From the NCBI RefSeq assembly GCF_023282985.1, contig NZ_JAGQDC010000005.1, positions 1-64,000 of the forward strand: DNA of 64,000 nucleotides, given 5' to 3'. The notes below the pieces were generated by a model that saw only the letters and a list, made by a program, of their open reading frames with translations, was not told the origin of the DNA and ran no database searches. The DNA is from Serratia silvae (lineage in GTDB: Bacteria > Pseudomonadota > Gammaproteobacteria > Enterobacterales > Enterobacteriaceae). The translations under genes were made by a program, and so were the position numbers. Shown piece after piece: positions 19,555 to 27,801 of this stretch (position 1 is the stretch's first letter; each line of letters starts with the position of its first letter).

Positions 19555-20286
19555 CTATTTAATAATGGCACACTGATCTTTATCACACTTATAAAGCAGA
19601 GGGGTGTAGGCACCATAGTCATTGATATATTGTATTTTTATGCTTTTATTCTGAGCGTTAACTCTCTGAATTATTACCTCTTTACCCGGTTTTAGCGTTG
19701 TTGCGTCATCTTCAATTGTCACTGGTTTATTGTCTATGGTGATCCTTGGGATAACTATGTAAAATGGTGTCGGGTTGGTAAGTTTTAGCACATTATTACC
19801 CGCTGACAATTGTAGTTTCTCTTGCCAATTTTCTTCTGCTATTTTTTTAAGTCCGGCGGGGCGATAGAACGCCTTTATTTTAATCCGTAAAGCGAGTTGA
19901 ATCACGTTGCTTTTATCTGATTTTGGTGGTATTTCCTGTAAATTATAGAAGAATAACGACTCTCGATCTTGTGGTAATTGAGCCGCACTGGGTAACGGCA
20001 TAATATTTACTTGAACCGTGCTGTCTTTTTCCACCCGTTGCAAGGGCGGTAGGACGGTGAGTGGTGCGGTGATTTTTTCCCCGTTTTCATTCTCTAACCA
20101 ACTTTGGGCGAGATAAGGCGCCTTTTTGCTATGGTTAGTAACGTTGATCTGTGCCGACTTCTCATCACCTATAATGATCACTCGAGTTCTATCAATAGAA
20201 ATTGCAGCATTTACAGGGTTTATAGTCACAAAAGCAAGGCAAGCCAATAGTGAGCCAGGAATGATTTTCATAGATTTTAAAAACAT
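19555..20286 (-). CDS. periplasmic fimbrial chaperone, PapD family
   Basis: A 243-residue two-Ig-domain chaperone. After a signal peptide (ends NPVNA) come AISIDRTRVIIIGDEKSAQINVTNHSKKAPYLAQSWLEN, with the basic residues that anchor subunit C-termini, the FFYNLQEIPPKSD family signature, LALRIKIKAFYRP, and a second domain ending in INDYGAY. It caps pilins by donor-strand complementation and delivers them to the usher. ATG 20286 has AGGA seven bases upstream; an internal ATG at 20271 is possible. It follows the usher gene by 19 bp, the usher-then-chaperone order of P-pilus-like operons. Confidence 0.92.
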   Translation of the reverse strand: MFLKSMKIIPGSLLACLAFVTINPVNAAISIDRTRVIIIGDEKSAQINVTNHSKKAPYLAQSWLENENGEKITAPLTVLPPLQRVEKDSTVQVNIMPLPSAAQLPQDRESLFFYNLQEIPPKSDKSNVIQLALRIKIKAFYRPAGLKKIAEENWQEKLQLSAGNNVLKLTNPTPFYIVIPRITIDNKPVTIEDDATTLKPGKEVIIQRVNAQNKSIKIQYINDYGAYTPLLYKCDKDQCAIIK

Positions 20287-20305
20287 GGAGCTATCCTTTT
20301 ATGAT

Positions 20306-22819
20306 TTATTTGCTTTGACATACAATAGGTGATGAGAAGGCTAAGGAGACCTCTTTATCTTTCAAACTGAAGTGGCATTTATGGCCGTTTTTATCCACAG
20401 AATTTAGCGTGGAGTTTATATTTACACCTGAAATATAGACATCACCATTCTCACCAACCATACCCACCTCTCTTTTTTCATCAACGTCTTCAACTGCGGT
20501 ACCAAATGGGATCACTTCGCCCTGTGTGTCAGTTAGATGAATGAATGCTTTGATGCCACGATAAATATTCAGTTTTTTATACCCTATAGCATTTTTGGTT
20601 AGCACTGTTTGAATATTCGATGAGGTGTTATCGATATTATCAGGTAAACGCTGGGGATCGACTGAGTAATCAGTACGGTAATATTCGGGAACATTACTGA
20701 TTACGGCTAATCCTTGAGCATTGGTTGGTGAAGGAGCGTAACCGTTACCGACGTAAACGCCTGCAATACCGTTGGCATCAACTAACAATCGTGTGTTACC
20801 AGAATAGCCACCTTGATGCAAGACGACACCATGTGATGTTGCCGTAATGCTAGATTTTAGGCTGCCGCCAACATAATAATCATTATTGCCAATAGAGGTA
20901 TTAACCGTTGTGGATATTTTGTCAGTAGAGTAGGCCATATTGCCATTGAATTTGCTTTGGTTCAATGAATTTGAACTGTTTGCACCAACAGACCAACTGT
21001 GATTCGGGTTGCTATTGTTGGTGTAAAAAGTACTTGGTGAAAATCTACCATTATTCATTTGCATTGATGTACTGATCTGTCTTCTACTGCTTAATGGGAT
21101 GTTAAAACTTAAGTATAATGAATTGTTTTTGTTCTGATTCTGTGCATAGATGTTCTTCTTATATTCCGTACGGTTAGCAGACAAATAAGCGTTAATACCT
21201 TTGATGTCACCAATATCAAATGATTTTGAAATACTTAACCCAAAAGTATTGCTATCAGAAACATCTTGCCAATAGGTTTGCTTACTAAACATGGCATTAA
21301 GTGAAAAACCAAGGTTACTAAAGGTTTTACTCGCAACAATGTTATAGCTTTCTTTACTGGTGTTTATATTATCTGGGCTTGTTTTCATGTTAATGAAATC
21401 ATTTAATGCCAGGAAGCTTCTCTCTGAGAAACGATATCCAGCAAAAGTAATTTGACTATCGATGCTGTCAAATATTTTTGAATAGTTAACGCGATAACTC
21501 TTACCCTTCAGATGTGCAGTGTCTAAGTCAGCGTCCGTATAGGTAATATCAACGGATAAGGCACCGAAAGTATTCATGTCATATCCTACGCCGCTATTCA
21601 AGGCATAGTATTTTTCATCCGTTAGTATGACACCGCCAAACAGTGAGGCCCCTGATACAGTACCGATAGAAAGCTCACCGGTGGCTAAACCAGGGTGAAA
21701 GCCCTCTTTATTTTCATTGGCTCTCCCTATCATGGCCTTATATCTGATATGGCCTGAGCGGGTTAAAAATGGAACGTTCGCGGTTTGAATGGTGGTTGTT
21801 CTTGTTTCTCCGTTCTCTTCCTTAATCGTCATTTTTAACTCACCAGATGTCGTATCCGTGAGGTCATTGATGATAAAGTTGCCAGGAGGAACCATTCTTT
21901 CATAGATGATGCTATCATCACTGCGTGAGATGGTGACCTTGGCATTACTATTAGCAATGCCTTCAAATACCGGAGCATAACCACGAAATGCAGCTGGCAG
22001 CATACGATCATCACTGGCAATAGAGATGCCAGTATAGTTAATAGAGTCGAAAACATCTGAGGAGAGAAAGCTTTTCCCCAGTGTTAAATGTGCTCCCGCA
22101 TTATTTAATGAGCGAGTCAGGTAAACCACGGGCATGCGGAAACGGGATTGATCGTACCTCTTGTTACTGTTATACAAGAATGATTGGTAATTTCCTCTTA
22201 ATCGCCAAGCACCAGCATTAATACCTGCCGTACCATAGGTAGACAGTGACGAAAAGCGAGAACTGTTTTTTTGACCATACTGGCTCCCGGTTAAAGTATA
22301 GTCGAGAAGGATCCCTGGAATACCTTCATCCCATTGTGATGGGGGGATCCAGTTAGGATCGCTATAGTTTAACATTGCCTGCGGGATGGATAATAACAGT
22401 TCACTTTTTCTGCGATCAACGCTCATCGTAATGCCTTCATCATCAGGAGCAATGATGCACGAATCATCGTCAAAGGCATTATTGGCGATAATCTTTTTCA
22501 ACGCTGAACTTTTAATATCGAGTTTTCTTAAAAGATCGGGGGTGAAACAAACCTTGCTGTCGCCATTTATCTCTACGACTCTAAATTTTTCAGTGACGAG
22601 GGTACGGTTGTTTAGCTTTAGAGAAAGCAGATAGTTCCCTTCAGGCAGGTAATCTGAACGAGAAAAATTGCTTAGGTTGATGTTGTCTTTATTATCGAGA
22701 TCCAAAGCTCTGGTTTCGAATTGAATATCGCTATTTTTTGCATGGGCTGAATCTGCTACGATCACAAAAAATAGTAAAATAGAAACGAAGGAGTGATTTT
22801 TATTATTAGTCATAGTCAT
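20306..22819 (-). CDS. fimbrial outer-membrane usher, FimD/PapC family
   Basis: An 837-residue usher. The signal peptide ends DSAHA. It then has the N-terminal chaperone-subunit binding domain (FETRALDLDNKDNINLSNFSR, YLPEGNYLLSLKLN), a 24-strand barrel with plug (RGYAPVFEGIANSNAKVTISR is characteristic of the plug entry, about residue 270) and two C-terminal domains (IYRGIKAFIHLTDTQGEVIPFGTAVED). It assembles and exports the fibre. The start lacks a strong Shine-Dalgarno sequence, so translation may depend on the upstream pilin message. Confidence 0.93.
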   Translation of the reverse strand: MTMTNNKNHSFVSILLFFVIVADSAHAKNSDIQFETRALDLDNKDNINLSNFSRSDYLPEGNYLLSLKLNNRTLVTEKFRVVEINGDSKVCFTPDLLRKLDIKSSALKKIIANNAFDDDSCIIAPDDEGITMSVDRRKSELLLSIPQAMLNYSDPNWIPPSQWDEGIPGILLDYTLTGSQYGQKNSSRFSSLSTYGTAGINAGAWRLRGNYQSFLYNSNKRYDQSRFRMPVVYLTRSLNNAGAHLTLGKSFLSSDVFDSINYTGISIASDDRMLPAAFRGYAPVFEGIANSNAKVTISRSDDSIIYERMVPPGNFIINDLTDTTSGELKMTIKEENGETRTTTIQTANVPFLTRSGHIRYKAMIGRANENKEGFHPGLATGELSIGTVSGASLFGGVILTDEKYYALNSGVGYDMNTFGALSVDITYTDADLDTAHLKGKSYRVNYSKIFDSIDSQITFAGYRFSERSFLALNDFINMKTSPDNINTSKESYNIVASKTFSNLGFSLNAMFSKQTYWQDVSDSNTFGLSISKSFDIGDIKGINAYLSANRTEYKKNIYAQNQNKNNSLYLSFNIPLSSRRQISTSMQMNNGRFSPSTFYTNNSNPNHSWSVGANSSNSLNQSKFNGNMAYSTDKISTTVNTSIGNNDYYVGGSLKSSITATSHGVVLHQGGYSGNTRLLVDANGIAGVYVGNGYAPSPTNAQGLAVISNVPEYYRTDYSVDPQRLPDNIDNTSSNIQTVLTKNAIGYKKLNIYRGIKAFIHLTDTQGEVIPFGTAVEDVDEKREVGMVGENGDVYISGVNINSTLNSVDKNGHKCHFSLKDKEVSLAFSSPIVCQSK

Positions 22820-22903
22820 TAATATTTTAAAGTCGGCGAATAGCAGGCACGGCGAACCGCGCCTGTTTATATAACAAAGACCACTAATGCGCTTCTAATT
22901 GTT

Positions 22904-23455
22904 TTACAGGTAGGTCAGGGCAAAGCTTGTTAATGCATCATAGTTACCTGCGACAATCGTTTCACCCTGGAGGGCAACGACCTGAGCAGAGAACAACAGG
23001 GTGTTATCGCCAGAGTGCAAAGTATAATCTTGCGATTTTGTACCCACTTTGACTGGCTTGTTACCTGAGTCTAACAAGCGGATAGCCAAACCTTTCGCGT
23101 CACCGGATACCCCAAGTAAACCATTGGTACCACCGACAGACGCACCGTCGAAACGCACGTTGACTACGGTATCCTTCTCCGCAGTATCGTCAAAAGTACA
23201 GCCGATCAGCTTGATTTTAAACTCTTTCGGGGTAGCGTAACCGACGGTTTTCAGCTGTGCGTCAGAAGTTTGCCCCAGATCGATTGATTGGTTATCGCCG
23301 TCAACACCCGGTGCCAGGCCGCATGGTGCTTTCAGCACAGAACCTGAGAATGCAATCTGGCCATTTCCTTGTGAGCCCGGAGGAGCCTCAGCCAGAACGC
23401 TTGCGCTGAATAGGCTTGTTGCCAATGTAGTGATGGCAAATAGGCTGTGTTTCAT
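22904..23455 (-). CDS. major fimbrial subunit (FimA-like pilin)
   Basis: A 183-residue type 1-like major pilin and first gene of the operon. The signal peptide ends SVLAEA. The mature chain has GQIAFSGSVLKAPCGLAPG with the first Cys, IKLIGCTFD with the second, NGLLGVSGDAKGLAIRLLDS, DNTLLFSAQVVA and the C-terminal strand DALTSFALTYL ending in the penultimate Tyr of chaperone-recognised pilins. ATG 23455 follows GGAG at nine bases; an in-frame ATG at 23470 is less likely. The ~85-bp gap to the usher and a high-copy product suggest partial termination after this gene. Confidence 0.9.
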   Translation of the reverse strand: MKHSLFAITTLATSLFSASVLAEAPPGSQGNGQIAFSGSVLKAPCGLAPGVDGDNQSIDLGQTSDAQLKTVGYATPKEFKIKLIGCTFDDTAEKDTVVNVRFDGASVGGTNGLLGVSGDAKGLAIRLLDSGNKPVKVGTKSQDYTLHSGDNTLLFSAQVVALQGETIVAGNYDALTSFALTYL

Positions 23456-23536
23456 ATTTTTTATCTCCATATAATTGACTACTTTCTTTGATATAAGTTG
23501 CTTATACCATTTTTATGAGGTTTTTCCTTTGAAGAG

Positions 23537-23568
23537 ACCTCACGTATAAGACACATTATATGTGAGGT
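23537..23568. promoter_or_regulatory. 13-bp stem hairpin/palindrome in the fimbrial control region
   Basis: ACCTCACGTATAA and TTATATGTGAGGT form a 13-bp inverted repeat (one wobble position) around GACACA, about 80 bp upstream of the pilin ATG. A further GAGGT copy lies at 23518-23522, so three GAGGT/ACCTC blocks are clustered here. It could be an operator for the divergent regulator or a leader hairpin of the pilin mRNA. Confidence 0.55.
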
Positions 23569-23644
23569 TTCTTTGTGAATATGAGATTAAATGTGTGTTT
23601 TCAAAGCGAACATCCTTGTTTTTTCTTGGTTCCATGCCAATGAG

Positions 23645-23658
23645 TAAGGAAATTCTTA
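23645..23658. promoter_or_regulatory. RcsAB box-like palindrome
   Basis: TAAGGAAATTCTTA; on the other strand TAAGAATTTCCTTA, 11 of 14 matches to TAAGAATATTCCTA. It lies between the pilin gene and its divergent regulator gene. Rcs control of fimbriae is known in Serratia, so this is a plausible operator. The rest of 23471-23927 is AT-rich promoter DNA with no gene. Confidence 0.4.
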
Positions 23659-23927
23659 CACGGTAAAAATCGCATGTCACTGTCCATTTTTGTTGCTAAT
23701 TTTAGTTAGGGCTTTATTTTACTTTGCATAAGTTGGTTATTTATAGATAATTGGTTGCATCCTGTCTTTTTTTCTTGTGTTTGTTTTTGCTAAAATTTAT
23801 GATTTTTTTAAATTATAGTCAGGTGCTTGGTACTCGGTTTATGTTGACATTCGGCCGTAATGTAAAATAAGGTAATTATCGCCTTGCGTTTTGGGGTTTT
23901 TTTTATTTAATATAGGGATATAACGAA

Positions 23928-24767
23928 ATGCGTGACAATAATTTGCTTTTGAGAATAAAGGAAAGGATGGGAGGGATTAGTGCGAATGAGAAACTAGATG
24001 ATGCGATAAAATGTCACTATGATATCGTTCATGAAATTTACCTAGCTAATCCATTGTATTTCAAGATTGCTTTAAAATCAAATCGATTTATTGTCATTTC
24101 CGCTATTTTGGCTATATATTACACTAATGAAAGTCCTTCTTTCAAGGAAGTTAAAAAATTTTGCATTAAAAACGATCTGCTTAGTAACAATACGTTGGAT
24201 TCTTTTATCTCATTTTTACGCGTTGCAGGTCGTTTGAAGGCGATACCAGATGAAAATGATAAACGAAGATTGAGCTATCGGCCAACTCAAAAAAAACTGG
24301 AAGAAGTCACTCGTATATTTAAAAGCATAATTTTGCCGTATAGCATCATTTACCCTGATGTTGATATTGGTCATGCACTTAACCACGAAGAGTTTATCTC
24401 TGGTTTTTTCAAGAATTACTCTGAGGTGGTGTTTGGCAATATCTTTATTCATGATGTCATACCTGACTGTCGTGATTTTGTTTCTAGGGATGGTGGACAT
24501 ATGATTATGTTTAATCTTTATGTCGAAAGTCTTAGGCAAAACACACCTAACGTACAGTATAATTATTTAAAAGCGTCGTTCATGTGTGCAGTATCGCGTT
24601 CTCATATCAAGCGTTGCTTACAACTCGCTGAGTACGCGGGCTTATTGACGTTGAAGGATAATGGCCAACTGGTTGAGCTTAGCCCGCGCTTTATTCGTAT
24701 GGTAAGAGACTGTTTTTCTTTCTACTTGACGACAACTGAGCATGGTTTAATGGGTATGAAGAGCTAG
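23928..24767 (+). CDS. unrecognised regulator with two winged-helix-like regions, divergent from fimbriae
   Basis: A 279-residue soluble, AT-rich gene I cannot assign to a named protein. Two regions look like winged helices. One is at about residues 48-125 (ISAILAIYYTNESPSFKEVKKFC, then a MarR-like wing DENDKRRLSYRPTQKK). The other is near the C-terminus (KASFMCAVSRSHIKRCLQLAEYAGLLTL, then a wing DNGQLVELSPRF). The middle part (SIIYPDVDIGHALNHEEFISGFFKN) could be a dimerisation or sensing domain. No membrane segment or signal peptide. AGGGA precedes the ATG. The divergent placement at 470 bp from the pilin gene implies it controls the operon. Function inferred only from architecture and context. 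Confidence 0.65.
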   Translation: MRDNNLLLRIKERMGGISANEKLDDAIKCHYDIVHEIYLANPLYFKIALKSNRFIVISAILAIYYTNESPSFKEVKKFCIKNDLLSNNTLDSFISFLRVAGRLKAIPDENDKRRLSYRPTQKKLEEVTRIFKSIILPYSIIYPDVDIGHALNHEEFISGFFKNYSEVVFGNIFIHDVIPDCRDFVSRDGGHMIMFNLYVESLRQNTPNVQYNYLKASFMCAVSRSHIKRCLQLAEYAGLLTLKDNGQLVELSPRFIRMVRDCFSFYLTTTEHGLMGMKS

Positions 24768-24768
24768 G

Positions 24769-25260
24769 CTACGTCCCTCAATTACACGCAATTGCCACTG
24801 GCGAAAATATATTTTTCAATGAACGCCACGATGATTTCTCATGTAGCCCAATCGAGCGTGAGAAGCAGATTGTTTTTCTGGCTAGACGCTTAATGCGGAT
24901 TCTTGGCGTCAGGGTGTTACGCTAAATACGATGAGTGATATTTTACCAGTAAGATGCTTATCCTTCGGCACTTCTCTGGCATAACTGCCCCAATCGTGAC
25001 TGATTACCATTCCGATATTAAAAGGTGTGAGCAGAACAAGCAATTCACGGCCGGTTTTATCAGTACGGGGACCGAATAGTGGCCGACAAAACTTCATTGC
25101 TCGTAGAGGTCGCAGATTAGCGTCGTGTCGGTATGAGCGACCGGACATGATGTTATTCGTCGTGATGCGAGTTGTTTAAAGTGTGAATGACGGCTTTAAT
25201 ACCTATTTTCAACGTCCTTGTGGTAACACGAACTCCGGCATCGTTTCGCTTAACACTTGG
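24769..25260 (-). pseudogene. decayed IS1-family transposase (InsA-InsB remnant)
   Basis: Minus-strand translation yields fragments of an IS1-family transposase in order. From about 25255: EARKPSVKRNDAGVRVTTRTLKIGIKAVIHTLNNS (read as InsA C-terminus). Then FGPRTDKTGRELLVLLTPFNIGM and DWGSYAREVPKDKHLTGKI (InsB core), and after a frame break, RNTLTPRIRIKRLARKTICFSRS near 24900-24840. The TQRIE segment is lost between the last two, and InsA and InsB are in different frames interrupted by stops. It cannot make transposase. It borders the fimbrial island and suggests an old insertion or rearrangement point. Confidence 0.75.
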
Positions 25261-25435
25261 CTTACGGGCTTCATCGGCTAATGGAGCGGAAACACGCGGT
25301 GACAGTCGCGGCGACTCGAGGTCAAACAATCCGGCTGTACGGTTTTTTTGGGGCTGCGACGGCACCAAGGCCACAGGGGCAATAGAAGGTTACGGCCTAA
25401 ATCGCTGCGCGCAATAGTGCTAAAAGTGGAAATCA

Positions 25436-25501
25436 TGGATGCCGCGAACCCGTCTATGGGTGCTCGAATCGTGTATCCCGGCGCTCATTGGTCGGCTAAC
25501 C
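25436..25501. repeat. dispersed repeat, copy A
   Basis: The stretch ATGGGTGCTCGAATCG ... GGTCGGCTAACC resembles 61640-61695 (ATGGAGGCTCGTATCG ... GGTCGGCTAACC), ~75-80% over 46 bp by eye. It is intergenic in both places. A short genome-dispersed element is likely. No gene is visible in 25261-25620 otherwise. Confidence 0.45.
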
Positions 25502-25557
25502 AATGATCCCTAGCTGTCTTAAGCCTAGGGTGTTAAACGCAGCAATTTAAGTGGGCA

Positions 25558-25582
25558 GACCAGCCTGGGAGCTTGGCTGGTC
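25558..25582 (-). terminator. hairpin downstream of the 4-epimerase gene
   Basis: GACCAGCC and GGCTGGTC form an 8-bp perfect stem with a nine-base loop, 39 bp past the epimerase stop. No T-run follows, so termination efficiency is uncertain. Confidence 0.4.
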
Positions 25583-25620
25583 GATTATTGAGGTGATCCA
25601 GAGATAGTGTTGGCGGTAGC

Positions 25621-26316
25621 TTATTGGCCGTAATAGGCTTTGGCACCGTGCTTACGTAGGTAATGTTTGTCTAATAGCGTGGCCTGCACCGGGGGAACCT
25701 GTGGGCTGAGTTGTTGGGTGAACAGATTCATATAGGCGATCTCTTCCAACACCACGGCATTATGCACCGCGCTGGATGCATCTTTTCCCCAGCTAAAGGG
25801 GCCATGGCTGTTGACTAAAACCGCCGGGATCTCATTAGGGTTGATGCCGAGCTGTTGAAAGGTCTCGATGATGACCTTACCGGTTTCATGCTCGTATTCG
25901 CCAGCGATCTCCTCATCGTGCATTAGACGGGTACAGGGAATGGTGCCATAGAAGTAGTCTGCGTGGGTGGTGCCTAATGCCGAAAGCGATCTTCCTGCCT
26001 GCGCCCAAATGGTAGCATGGCGGGAATGGGTGTGGACGATGCCGCCAATGTCAGGGAAGGCTTGATACAGAGCAAGATGGGTTGCCGTATCCGAAGAGGG
26101 CTTTTTATTTCCCTCGACGATTTTGCCGCTCGCCAGTTCAACCACTACCATATCGTCTAGCTGCATGGTGCCGTATTCCACCCCTGAAGGCTTAATCACC
26201 ATTAATCCGCTTTGGCGATCGATACCGCTGACATTGCCCCAGGTAAATGTCACTAATTGATGCTCAGGCAATAATAAATTTGCCTCAAAAACCTGCCGTT
26301 TTAATTCCTGTAACAT
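25621..26316 (-). CDS. L-ribulose-5-phosphate 4-epimerase (AraD/SgbE/UlaF family)
   Basis: A 231-residue class II aldolase-fold enzyme interconverting L-ribulose-5-phosphate and D-xylulose-5-phosphate, linking pentoses to the pentose phosphate pathway. Zinc ligands lie in [14 protein letters not shown] (about residues 93-106) and [11 protein letters not shown] (about 170); substrate residues are in TWGNVSG, KPSGVEY and [11 protein letters not shown]. It is divergent from the DeoR regulator and is the third enzyme of the set encoded on the other side (kinase, 3-epimerase). Sequence alone does not separate AraD from SgbE or UlaF; with these neighbours it serves the L-xylulose route. Confidence 0.88.
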   Translation of the reverse strand: MLQELKRQVFEANLLLPEHQLVTFTWGNVSGIDRQSGLMVIKPSGVEYGTMQLDDMVVVELASGKIVEGNKKPSSDTATHLALYQAFPDIGGIVHTHSRHATIWAQAGRSLSALGTTHADYFYGTIPCTRLMHDEEIAGEYEHETGKVIIETFQQLGINPNEIPAVLVNSHGPFSWGKDASSAVHNAVVLEEIAYMNLFTQQLSPQVPPVQATLLDKHYLRKHGAKAYYGQ

Positions 26317-26517
26317 GATTCACCTCGAAAGATAGCTGGGCACACCACATCTGGCTCTACGCATTCGGGAAAGGGCGCTAACGTCAATAAAACGTTATTG
26401 CCGAGCGAATAAATAGTGGGGCCGATTATTTGTCTCGAGCTAAAATACTGCGCTTACCCATAGGATTAAAGCGCACAACGCTGCCGGAAAGATTAAATGG
26501 TTAGATTTGGGCGTAAT

Positions 26518-26558
26518 CGGTCACATTCGGGCATTGATTTTATGTTTGAATGTGACCG
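26518..26558. promoter_or_regulatory. 11-bp perfect inverted repeat, likely DeoR-family operator
   Basis: CGGTCACATTC at 26518-26528 and GAATGTGACCG at 26548-26558 are perfect inverted copies separated by 19 bp, in the gap between the divergent epimerase and regulator genes. Two separated half-sites suit a tetrameric or looping DeoR-family repressor. Seen directly; the binding protein is inferred. Confidence 0.6.
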
Positions 26559-26604
26559 CTTGTTTTTGCTAAAGACTTTTGTTGACGCCTAATGTCCATT
26601 TTTG

Positions 26605-26620
26605 TGTGATTATTATCGCA
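26605..26620. promoter_or_regulatory. CRP-like site 1
   Basis: TGTGATTATTATCGCA fits TGTGA-N6-TCACA with one change. Such sites confer catabolite control on sugar genes. It is 182 bp before the regulator ATG. Confidence 0.55.
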
Positions 26621-26657
26621 ATTAACTTGTTGTATTTTTGTTTTTGTTGCATTTATT

Positions 26658-26673
26658 TGTGATTAATGTCGCA
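26658..26673. promoter_or_regulatory. CRP-like site 2
   Basis: TGTGATTAATGTCGCA repeats the pattern of site 1 exactly in both half-sites (TGTGA and TCGCA), 53 bp downstream, i.e. five helical turns, which would place both on the same DNA face. Confidence 0.55.
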
Positions 26674-26786
26674 TAATGGCCGGTGAGAAAGGCAGGGAAA
26701 TCGTTTCTTGAATTGAGTCACTTTCATGCCAGCTAAAAAATATCATTATAGCGTTAAGCCAAACTCGGTATTTTTAGAGGGATAAC

Positions 26787-27596
26787 ATGTTACAAGCCGA
26801 ACGTTATAAGCTCATTTGTACGCACGTACAACAACAGGGCTCTGCTTTGGTGACTGAGTTATCCGAGGTCTGTCAGGTATCGCCTGAGACGATCCGCCGC
26901 GATTTGCGGGTGTTGGAAAAGAACAAGAAGTTGATCCGCAGCTTTGGCGGGGCCGTGGCGTTGGACGTACATGAAGTACCAGTGATTGATTCCTGGGAGC
27001 GCGCGGCGGTGTCAAACAGCGTCGATCAGGCGGAGAGTTTTCGTAAAAGGACGGAAGAACACCCTGATATTAAGATGAAAATAGCCAAATCCGCCCTGCA
27101 ATTTATTCATCCAGGTGACTGCATCCTGTTGGATAACAGCAGTACCTGCTGGTTTTTGGCCCGGCAGATCCCGGATATTGAGATTACTGTGGTCACCAAC
27201 TCGGTCAAAATCATTCAGGCATTGGCCTGCCGCGACAAGATCCGTGTGATAGGCATTGGTGGTGAATACTCAAGAAGGCATGATGACTTTCATGGCCCGG
27301 TGGCCGAAAGCGCGCTGAGAAATTTTCAGATCAATACCTTTTTCTTCTCGTGCCAAGGATTAAATCAGGAACATGGCATCCGCGATGGCAATGAAATCAA
27401 CGCCCGATTAAAACAGGTCATGTTACAGGTGTCGGCGAAAAAGATTTTGCTCGCAGGCTCCAGTAAGTTCGAACAATATTCATTTTGTAAGATATGTATG
27501 CTGGACGAAGTAGATATTCTGATCACTAATAAACTCGTTTCACCTAAGTATCGCGGGGATAATCCAGGGTTGGAAATTATCGAAGCCCATAAGTAA
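26787..27596 (+). CDS. DeoR/GlpR-family sugar regulator
   Basis: A 269-residue regulator. Its N-terminal winged helix has SALVTELSEVCQVSPETIRRDLRVLEKNKKLIRSFGGAV (about residues 18-56). The C-terminal phosphosugar-sensing domain carries the family motifs DCILLDNSSTCWFLARQI, TVVTNSVKI and IRVIGIGGEYSRRHDDFHGPVAE. Such proteins usually repress until a phosphorylated sugar, here probably a pentulose-5-phosphate, binds. Divergent from the epimerase and followed by the importer genes, so it most likely controls both directions through the inverted repeat upstream. Confidence 0.87.
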   Translation: MLQAERYKLICTHVQQQGSALVTELSEVCQVSPETIRRDLRVLEKNKKLIRSFGGAVALDVHEVPVIDSWERAAVSNSVDQAESFRKRTEEHPDIKMKIAKSALQFIHPGDCILLDNSSTCWFLARQIPDIEITVVTNSVKIIQALACRDKIRVIGIGGEYSRRHDDFHGPVAESALRNFQINTFFFSCQGLNQEHGIRDGNEINARLKQVMLQVSAKKILLAGSSKFEQYSFCKICMLDEVDILITNKLVSPKYRGDNPGLEIIEAHK

Positions 27597-27801
27597 GCCG
27601 CTCTTAAGGAAATGACGGGTACGATAAAATTATTATTGTGTGCAGCAATAAAACAGTGTCAACACCAGTGTCAGTTAAAATGGTTAAGTAAAAATAATAT
27701 AAATCCCGATGGCTTAATTGCACCTCATTAATATCAATAATCTGGGGGCAATAAAGCCGGGAATCTTACTGCTTAAATAAAATTCTGTCGAGGAACGTCT
27801 T

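Noticed and set aside
23471-23927. An invertible fimbrial phase switch
   Set aside because: The inverted repeat arms are adjacent (loop of six bases), and no recombinase gene is present, so an invertible promoter segment is not supported.
25187-25417. A plus-strand frame of 76 codons
   Set aside because: It lies over the decayed IS1 InsA remnant on the opposite strand and has no recognisable features.
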